Of a DNA stretch of 64,000 nt, positions 56,925 through 64,000 are shown one piece after another. A program made the position numbers and the translations under genes. Positions within the stretch are counted from its first letter, which is position 1. Each line of letters starts with the position of its first letter. Location of the stretch: NCBI GenBank assembly GCA_946811695.1, contig OX328124.1, positions 56,905,549 to 56,969,548 on the forward strand, read 5' to 3'. Below the pieces are notes generated by a model. It worked only from the letters and a program-made list of their open reading frames with translations, did not search any database and was not told where the DNA came from. Source of the DNA: Gonocerus acuteangulatus (taxonomy: Eukaryota; Arthropoda; Insecta; Hemiptera; Coreidae).

Positions 56925-57648
56925 AGTATTCATAAGTGTGAATACGAATTTATTTATATTCACGTATAATTAATATAAAAATACAAATAACATTTTATTC
57001 GCCAATTTTACTGCGAATACAAATAAATTCACAGAAAAAATTGTAAATATTCAGATAAAATGTGAATATTCACAAAAAATCAAGTTATTACAAAAAAAAT
57101 TCACATTAAAATATATGAATACAAATTTATTCACATTATAATTTGTGAATAAAAATTTATTCACAAAAAAAATCGCCAATAAATTATGAATATATGCGTA
57201 TTAACGATAAGATGATATTACAAAGGTGATTTTTTTTAAGGCGCTTAACGTCTAGGTTATTTTTTATTTTATTTTTATTTATTTATTGTATTTTTTTTTT
57301 AAAGAAAATAATGTAGCACTAACCTCCCTCTAAACTTTCGTAGTATCATTTTACAGTTTATACGAATAAATTCATAATTTATTTGCGAATTTTAATGTGA
57401 ATAAATTTTTATTCACGAATTACAATGTGAATAAATTTGTATTCATATATTTTAATGTGAATTTTCTTTTAATCACTCGATTTCTTGTAAATTTTTACAT
57501 TTTTTGTGAATATTTACAATTTTATCTGTGAATTTATTTGTATTCGCAGTAATATTTTCGAATAAAATTTTATTTGTATTTTTATATTAATTATACGTGA
57601 ATACAAATAAATTCGTACTCGCACTTATAAATACGAATTTATTTATTA
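56925..57648. repeat. AT-rich palindrome 1, arms about 270 bp
   Basis: 56,925-57,195 and 57,365-57,648 are inverted copies. Both are built from variants of GAATACAAATTTATTCAC, so there is also a short-period internal repeat. The spacer (57,196-57,364) holds a Glu-type SINE tail fragment (AAGGCGCTTAACGTCTAGG) on the reverse strand. No open frame. Confidence 0.8.
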
Positions 57649-57704
57649 GTAAACAGGATGCAAAACACCTCCACTGTTTAATTCCTTTAATTGTAACAAA
57701 ACGT

Positions 57705-57730
57705 TTTCGAGGTCAGCACCTCATCCTCAG
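57705..57730 (-). ncRNA. Hammerhead-ribozyme-like core
   Basis: On the reverse strand CTGAGGA is followed by a stem-loop GAGGT-GCTG-ACCTC and GAAAAC, in the CUGANGA - stem II - GAAA order. Stem III would be AAAC/GTTT with almost no loop, as in the weak or dimeric hammerheads known from Penelope-like elements. It lies between two long palindromes. Confidence 0.42.
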
Positions 57731-57970
57731 TGTCCTGTTAACACCCATCAACAAAGGCAACATTACAATCAAATAAAATAACTTAACTTAAATCACATGG
57801 GTAAGTCACATTATACACTACGTCAACAATTAAAAACAACTAAAAATAATAAAAATAACATACAGTACAATTCTAAAATCGTATTTTTATTTATAAATAA
57901 AATTATGCCTATCTCTGAAGAAAATAAATATAATTTAGAAAAAAAGTCGTAGCTACTAACAACATACACA

Positions 57971-57975
<5 letters not shown>

Positions 57976-58018
<43 letters not shown>
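57976..58018. repeat. (TA)n microsatellite
   Basis: About 20 TA units directly before the motif CAGGGTGTCCCG at 58,021. Confidence 0.9.
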
Positions 58019-58023
<5 letters not shown>

Positions 58024-58080
58024 GGTGTCCCGTAAATGTCTAGTCATATTGTGAGGGGTGATAGAGGACCTTTAGTGGAA

Positions 58081-59269
58081 CAAAAAATGTTCTATGACGA
58101 TTTCCCGAATTCTCGCCCATAAGGGAGAAAACGTCGTTTTATTGTTTTTTCGATACAAACGTGGTTTTTAGAAGAATAATCGTTGTAGCTCCGTCCTAGG
58201 TGGTACTACTAGAAAGGGGGTGAAACCTATCGAAAGCTGAGTAAATTTACTATAAGACTAGTTGAAAGTAAACGTAAAAATGAATGAATGTAAGTATGTA
58301 TATCTTACCAAAAGAAAGCTATTCTAAATTTCCTGACATTTTATTGATATTTCTTTCCAGCGTTACTCCTCAATGGGCAGGATCTGAGATTTCCGGGTTT
58401 CAGAAAAACTTCCTCATTTAACCAGCTTTTCATTCATTTGTCACAACCTTGTGTTATTGAAGTATTTGAACGGTTTAAGAACAAAAGGTTTAAAAAAAAA
58501 AAAACATGGATCTGTGAAAAAAAAATTATATTTTTTTCTTCAGTTTATTCAAAAAGCTGAACAGAAATATTTATTTTTATAAATGTTTACATAAATATTA
58601 AGTAAATATTTACTTAAAACAATAACAAAAATTACTTCCACGAATATAAAAAAAAATCTTAAAACAGTAAATAAATAAAATACACATTTACCTATTTTGA
58701 ATTTATTAATTCAGGTAACAAATACTGGGTCCAGGAGGCAGCCATTAAGGAACCCCAACCATGCATTAACCTCGAAAATTAAATATTTCTCTTCAGCTTT
58801 TTGAATAAACTGTAGAAAAAAATACAATTTTCTTTTCACAGATCCATGTTTTTTTTAAACCTTTTGTTCTTAAACCGTTCAAATACTTCAATAACACAGG
58901 GTTGTGATAAATGAATAAAAAGCTGGTTAAATGAGGAAGTTTTTCTGAAACCCGGAAATCTCAGATCCTGCCCATTGAGGAGTGACGCTGGAAAGAAATA
59001 TCAATAAAATGTCAGGAAATTTAGAATTGCTTTCTTTTGGTAAGATATACATACTTACATTCGTTCATTTTTACGTTTACTTCCAACTAGTCTTATAGTA
59101 AATTTACTCAGCTTTCGATTGGTTTCACTTCCTTTCTAGTAGAACCACCTGGGACGGAGCTACAACGATTATTCTTCTAAAAACCACGTTTGTCCCGATA
59201 AAACAATAAAACGACGTTTTCTCCCTTACGGGCGAGAATTCGGGAAATCGTCATAGAACATTTTTTGTA
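58081..59269. repeat. Palindrome 2, arms about 485 bp
   Basis: The left arm 58,081-58,570 and right arm 58,780-59,269 are inverted copies with scattered changes; for example ATGTTCTATGACGATTTCCC is the start of one and, inverted, the end of the other. The spacer of about 210 bp has 58,715-58,775 as its only GC-richer part. (TA)n tracts lie on both outer sides. Large foldback elements look like this. No coding frame. Confidence 0.9.
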
Positions 59270-59278
59270 TATATATAA

Positions 59279-59280
<2 letters not shown>

Positions 59281-59338
<58 letters not shown>
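59281..59338. repeat. (TA)n microsatellite
   Basis: About 28 TA units directly before the motif CAGCGTGTCCCA. Confidence 0.9.
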
Positions 59339-59340
<2 letters not shown>

Positions 59341-59738
59341 CGTGTCCCAATTTTGCGTCCCTCCTCCCTTAAAATCTAAAACTTTTTTAATCAAGGGCTG
59401 AGACTTAGTGAGCTCTAATTGTGACCCCTGAAGAATCTGTTCAGTCCATATTCAACCTCTTAACCTCCTCTAGTACTGGAATTCCCAATAGTTCTTCACA
59501 TTTCACGGCGAAAGGATGCGTCAAATCGAAAAATTCGCTGATAATTAAAAACTCTTTTTATTCGGTTATTATTAGATTTTTATTAGAATCCATAGCTGGA
59601 GAGGTACTGAAGGAGGTTATGAGGTTGAATATGGACTGAAAAGATTCTTCAGGCGTCACAATTATGTCATATCAAGTCTCACCTCTGCACTGAAACGATT
59701 GGAGATTTTAAGGACAGTGGTACGCCCGAGTGGGACAC
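59339..59738. mobile_element. Palindrome 3: 400-bp foldback MITE with GTGTCCCA ends
   Basis: The outer ends are GCGTGTCCCA and, inverted, GGGGTGTCCCA. The arms (about 145 bp) share TTAAAATCT, TGTGACxCCTGAAGAATCT, TCAGTCCATATTCAACCTC and ACCTCC blocks. The frame 59,421-59,639 across it is an accident of the inverted repeat. The same CAGGGTGTCCC motif occurs at 58,021 and reversed at 1190. No duplication was resolved. Confidence 0.75.
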
Positions 59739-59739
59739 C

Positions 59740-60689
59740 CCTATTTTGGCGTTATACACCATGAGCAGGTTATTAAAGGAATTAAAAATAATTTTAAGAT
59801 CAAAACGATCAAAGAAAGATCAATTATTATATAATAAATGAAGGCTAGGAGACTCGTAGTGGATGGTATGAGAGTTGTTTTATATCCCGTTTGAGGCGAT
59901 GGGCTTGCTAAAAATGTTTATTTATCATGTATGTCTGGAAAAGGTATAAACCAGTAGACTACCCGGCACTAATAAAAACGGGGGGGGGGGGGGGGGAATT
60001 AAATCTCTAGGTTTTACTTGCTCCCCCAACAAGGAATAATTTACATCTGATGTAAGATAATTATGTTTACATTAGACAATAAGAAAAGGAATAAAAAAAT
60101 ACTCCTCTCATGATTATAAAATTAGAGTAATGAACAACATTAATTATAAAGTGTAAATAAATTGAAATTGAATAGCGGTTATTTATTTATTTTTTGCCGC
60201 ATTATCAAATGTTAATAATTAACATAAAATGCCCTTAATAAACATCATAGAACCCAGGTTTACTGTAAAATAAATACAATGAAATCATAACAGTAAAATA
60301 AACAACCAATTCGTGGAATAAATGAGTAAGTTGAAAAATTATCAAGAAATTAAAATATGAAAAACATAAAACGTAAAAATATATAAATTCTAACAATTAT
60401 TAAATAGATAAATAAGCTAGACAGATAATAGTATTCATGTTACAGCAAACAAGTTCATTCATAAAAATAACAGCGTTGAAGTTAAATTATCCCATCGTAA
60501 GAATTATAAAACCTTTTTTTATATTACGATAATACGAGTATACCTTTAGAACTGAGAGGCTTTTAAACTGCTAAAAAACTGAAATTCCGTGTAAGTTATA
60601 AATTGAGAGATGGTTCTAGGCTTTCCATTAACTCTAAACCTTATGTGAAAAATTTTGAAAATTTATGACTTATTAAATTTACAGTCGGT
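59740..60689. other. Spacer with no supported gene
   Basis: Very AT-rich, with a G run at 59,981-59,996. No frame or repeat that I recognise. Confidence 0.45.
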
Positions 60690-60909
60690 GCTTAGCTTCC
60701 GAGTGAGTAGGACGCGTATAGGTTAGAAGTGTACAGTGCTCCGATTAATCCCGAGGATATCCTGCATCTCTATTGGCTGCGGCCGCAAGTATCATTTATA
60801 TTATTTCTTTTATACTATTGTGAGAGAACTACACTTATTTTGTAAACTCAGAAGGCTATTCTCTTCCCATAATTATTGTTGTGGCAATAAGTATTGAATA
60901 ATATTTAAG

Positions 60910-62505
60910 ATGGAAAAACCGACTGATAAAAGGCATAAGATGGATAACATGTTTTCGTTTTCGTCACGCGATACAGAAAACGAATCCATTATTACGGAAG
61001 CAATTCCAAAATTCCTAATAATTAATAGAACGGGAGGAGAAAACTTTTAAAAATTAGCCCTTTCTTTATCAATAAAGCAGTAACAGGTTATGTAGGGACA
61101 GTTAAAAATATTAAGAAACTTAAAGAGGGTAGTATTTTGGTTGAAGTTAATAACGGTCTTCAAGCGAAAAAACTTCTAGATTGTTGTAAATTATGTAACC
61201 AATTTGAGGTGGAAGTAGTTCCCCATTCAAAACTGAATCAAAGTCAAGGAGTCATTCGCTGCTACGAATTAGATTTAGTTGAAATAGATGAGATTAAAAA
61301 TGAGTTAAAATCCCAAAACATATCAGACGTGCACCGATTCACGATTAAAAGAAACCGTGAGAAAATAAAAACACATAGTTATCTCCTTACTTTTCAAATT
61401 CCCGATGTACCAAAAAATATTAAAGTGGGGTATCTCAATATTCCTGTGAAACCTTATTATCCTAATCCTACTAGATGCACGCGATGTTTACAATTTGGAC
61501 ATATCAAATTTTACTGTGCAAAACCTTTTATGTGTAGTTCCTGTAATAACCCCAAACATGAGGGCAATTGTAGTAAGCCAGTCATGTGCGCTGTTTGTAA
61601 GGGACCGCACAACAGTTTTGACAAAAACTGTCCCACCTATATAATCGAGAAAGAAATAAAGAAAATTCAAATTAATGAAAAGGTTCCGTATGGAGTTGCA
61701 AAAAGTAATTTTTTTAATAATGTACCGCAGAACCTACTGATAAAAACGCCAAAATACTCGGAAATATTACTGAAATCAAATAAACAAAAGACAGCAAGTG
61801 TAGAAGTAGGAGTACAAACAGATTTTATTCCTGAAAATATTGATTACAAACATTCATTTCAAATTGCTTCGGTTGGAATTCAAACATGTACAGAGGAAGT
61901 GGTAGCACTGCGTTCCCCATCCCCTCCTTCTCTTTCTCACGAGCCCCTCTCACTCCGTTCTGCCCCCTCCACACCTAGCACCTAGCCTTCTCCCCACCTC
62001 TCCTAGTACTCCCACTATCTCTTCCCCTGTCCCCACCGCTACTTCCCATGTCCCCACCTCTCCCAGATCTTCACCTAACTCTCCCCCTGTCCCCACTCTT
62101 ACTTCCCATGTCGCCACCTCTACTTCCCATGTCCCCATTGCTACTACCCCTATTCCCACCTCTACTTCCCATGTCCCCACCACTACTACCCCTATTCCCG
62201 CCTCTACTTCCCATGTCCCCACCTCGAACTCCCCTCTCCCCTCCAGTGTTTTAACCTCTACTCACTCTTCTTCTCCTCCTCTCCCCTCCGCTACTATAAC
62301 CTCCCCTTCCCCAGCCTCTTCGCTGCTCCCCTCTACTCCCCTTACCACTACTCCTCGGGATTTAGATCCCGGCGAGCCTATAGTGAACACGAATATAGAT
62401 AGCAAAACCATGAACCAAAAGATCACAAATCGGACAAATAAAAAATCTCAGCAAATTTCAACCTCACTTCCAAAATCACCAAGAAAAAAAAGAAACTATA
62501 AGTAA
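60910..62505 (+). pseudogene. I-like LINE ORF1, zinc-knuckle protein, two frame changes
   Basis: ATG at 60,910 (MEKPTDKRHKMDN) runs to a stop at about 61,050 in a T4A5 run. One base lost there explains the shift into the main frame (KISPFFINKAVTG..., 61,050-61,985). Knuckles: CTRCLQFGHIKFYC, CSSCNNPKHEGNC (intact, unlike the other copy) and CAVCKGPHNSFDKNC, at about 61,470-61,635. The stop at 61,983-61,985 is followed, one base shifted, by a long Ser/Thr/Pro-rich stretch to a stop at 62,503-62,505 ending PRKKRNYK. So the native protein probably continued to there. Confidence 0.72.
61985..62330 (+). repeat. Minisatellite in ORF1: ACTTCCCATGTCCCCACC units
   Basis: At least five copies of the 18-bp unit ACTTCCCATGTCCCCACC lie between about 62,040 and 62,222, spaced by CTACTACCCCTATTCCC-like stretches. 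They encode Thr-Ser-His-Val-Pro-Thr repeats. The strong C-richness is unlike all neighbouring DNA. Confidence 0.8.
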
Positions 62506-62676
62506 TAATAATTATGACACGTATAAACTCACACCTTTAATAAACAAAGATCAAATTGCAATTCAAATTGAAACAACATATATTAATATTTATATAAACG
62601 TAAAATTAATGAATATGTATGCACATCAATATTTAAAACAAATTAAATGTATCCTAAAATAATTACTATTCTTATT

Positions 62677-64000
62677 ATGTCAATAATACAATGGAATTGT
62701 ACTAGCTTAAAAACACATTTCAACGAACTTCGACTTCTTATCAGCGACCATTCACCGATGTGTATATGTCTACAAGAAACCCGTCTCAAACCAACCGACA
62801 CTTTTCAAGTCCCACGCTACACGACCTACAGGAAGGACTATGAATCGTCTGGAAAAGCATGTGGTGGAGTCTCCATCTCCATATCAAACGCTATGCCATC
62901 TGATGAAATTCCTCTCATCACTCAACTGCAAGCGGTGGCAGTTACTGTCTATTTACCACAACCGATCAATATTCTAAATATGTATATTCCCCCAAGTGAA
63001 AATATTGACCAAGCGGCCCTACAAGCCTTATGGGAACAGATTCCCAACCCAAAATTAATCACAGGCGACTTTAACGCACATGCCTTACAATGGGGTTCGG
63101 GCAGACAATGCTCAAAAGGAAACGCCATCGAGCAATGCATTTTAAACCTAAGATTAATAACACTCAATACAGGAGATGCAACCCATCTCGACAATAGAAC
63201 TGGAAGCCTCACGTCCATAGACCTCACCATCTGCTCACCAAACATCTCACACATTTACGACTGGAAGGTTTTAGATGACCAACATGGTAGTGACCACTTC
63301 CCAATATTAATACAAAACATAAAACAACAGAGTATAAACACCCAAACACACAGAATAAAATGGAAGTTAAACAAAGCAGACTGGAACGAGTTTCAGAAAT
63401 TGGCCTTAGCTGAAAAATGGAATGCCACCGACCCAAACGAAAACAACGCTACTCTGACCGAAGCCATAATCAACTCAGCCCTTAGAACAATTCCCCCTTC
63501 AGACAAACCTTGTACAAGAATCCCTGTACCATGGTTCAATGAGCAATGTAAACAAGCAATTAAAGAAAGGCGAAGAGCTTACAGGAAATTCAAGAAAAAC
63601 ATGAACAACACAAACTTAATAAACTACAAACAACAAAAAGCTGCAGCACGGTCAATAATAGAAGAGCAGAAAAGGCAATCCTGGAAAGACTATCTTAACT
63701 CAATAACAGCCTCGACCCCGGCATCTACAATCTGGAAGAAAATAAGGTCCATTCAAGGAGTACCAACACAAAAAGCTATAGTCCTTAATATAAATGGAAA
63801 AGTAATAGCGGATCCTCAAGAAGTTGCAAATCAGCTTGCTTATGTATATAAGCTAGAAGATCACACCTTTGATCAGGATTTTTTAAACCACAAAGCTTCT
63901 GTAGAGAATACACTGTTAACATTCGACTGTGAACAGAACCAAGAAGATTATAATGTGCCTTTCTCAATCTGGGAGATGGATACAATCTTGGCACAACTAA
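62677..64000 (+). CDS. I-like LINE ORF2, open to the window end (at least 441 codons)
   Basis: I read the frame by hand from ATG MSIIQWNCTSLKTH to the last base and found no stop; the gene is cut by the window edge. Endonuclease motifs are complete: QWNCTSL, CLQETRL (catalytic Glu), ITGDFNAHALQWGS (Asp, Asn and His present), IDLTIC and the final SDHFPIL (about residue 210). The linker has IPVPWFNEQCKQA, parallel to VPVPWWNDECKTA in the other copy. The last part reaches the region just before reverse transcriptase motif 1. With all endonuclease residues intact this copy looks younger than its neighbour, although its ORF1 is broken. Confidence 0.88.
   Translation, partial: MSIIQWNCTSLKTHFNELRLLISDHSPMCICLQETRLKPTDTFQVPRYTTYRKDYESSGKACGGVSISISNAMPSDEIPLITQLQAVAVTVYLPQPINILNMYIPPSENIDQAALQALWEQIPNPKLITGDFNAHALQWGSGRQCSKGNAIEQCILNLRLITLNTGDATHLDNRTGSLTSIDLTICSPNISHIYDWKVLDDQHGSDHFPILIQNIKQQSINTQTHRIKWKLNKADWNEFQKLALAEKWNATDPNENNATLTEAIINSALRTIPPSDKPCTRIPVPWFNEQCKQAIKERRRAYRKFKKNMNNTNLINYKQQKAAARSIIEEQKRQSWKDYLNSITASTPASTIWKKIRSIQGVPTQKAIVLNINGKVIADPQEVANQLAYVYKLEDHTFDQDFLNHKASVENTLLTFDCEQNQEDYNVPFSIWEMDTILAQL

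Larger units (their letters stand above)
60690..64000 (+). mobile_element. Second I-like LINE, 5' part, runs off the window
   Basis: A 5' UTR-like stretch (60,690-60,909, GC-richer, starting near GTCGGTGCTTAGCTTCCGAG), a zinc-knuckle ORF1 (60,910-62,505 with frame breaks), a 170-bp gap and an ORF2 that is open to the window end. The architecture equals that of the LINE at 51,675-56,870, but the sequences differ clearly, so this is a separate subfamily. The exact 5' end was not fixed. Confidence 0.82.

Noticed and set aside
59421..59639. 72-aa open frame
   Set aside because: It runs across the inverted arms of the foldback MITE, so its two halves are complementary sequence rather than a protein.

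Overview
The window looks like a piece of an AT-rich arthropod (probably insect) nuclear genome. I judge this from the transposable-element types present, not from any host gene. I found no host protein-coding gene, no standalone tRNA or rRNA gene and no CRISPR array. Nearly everything recognisable is mobile DNA: four kinds of non-LTR retrotransposon (RTE-like, Loa-like and several I-like copies), Penelope-like fragments, cut-and-paste DNA transposons and their short derivatives, three families of tRNA-derived SINE, long inverted repeats, and many (TA)n, (GA)n and poly(A) tracts. The reading frames that make sense belong to these elements.

Layout. 0-2.4 kb: a long inverted repeat and AT-rich spacer. 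2.5-10.8 kb: a four-deep nest. A TTAA-flanked piggyBac-type short element holds a hAT element; the hAT holds an RTE-like LINE with a 13-bp target duplication; the LINE holds a 2.49-kb DNA transposon with CAC... termini and a TAA duplication. 10.8-22.5 kb: spacer, a long-TIR element, Penelope-like reverse transcriptase fragments, hammerhead-like motifs and hairpins. 23.8-25.7 kb: the 3' end of an I-like LINE broken by a second, deleted copy of the CAC... transposon. 25.7-30.8 kb: spacer, microsatellites and a SINE. 30.86-40.98 kb: a second TTAA-type container, now 10 kb long, filled by a high-copy repeat family (called R here), two SINEs and a 5.7-kb Loa-like LINE. 41.4-42.1 kb: another R copy. 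43.7-44.8 kb: a decayed I-like fragment with a MITE in it. 45.7-50.9 kb: SINE pieces, a piggyBac-type MITE inside a SINE, and a 475-bp MITE of the CAC... family. 51.7-56.9 kb: an almost intact I-like LINE with one internal stop. 56.9-59.7 kb: three long palindromes in a row. 60.7-64.0 kb: the 5' part of another I-like LINE whose ORF2 is open to the window edge.

How the parts relate. The LINE enzymes (apurinic-type endonuclease, reverse transcriptase and, in I and Loa, RNase H) copy their own RNA and probably supplied the machinery that mobilised the SINEs. The DNA transposons use TIR-specific transposases; most copies here lack one and would depend on enzymes made elsewhere. The most interesting system is the CAC.../TAA transposon family, present as one coding copy and three shorter derivatives or ends. 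It combines N-terminal zinc-finger-like cysteines with a possible DDE-type core, and I cannot assign it firmly to a named superfamily.
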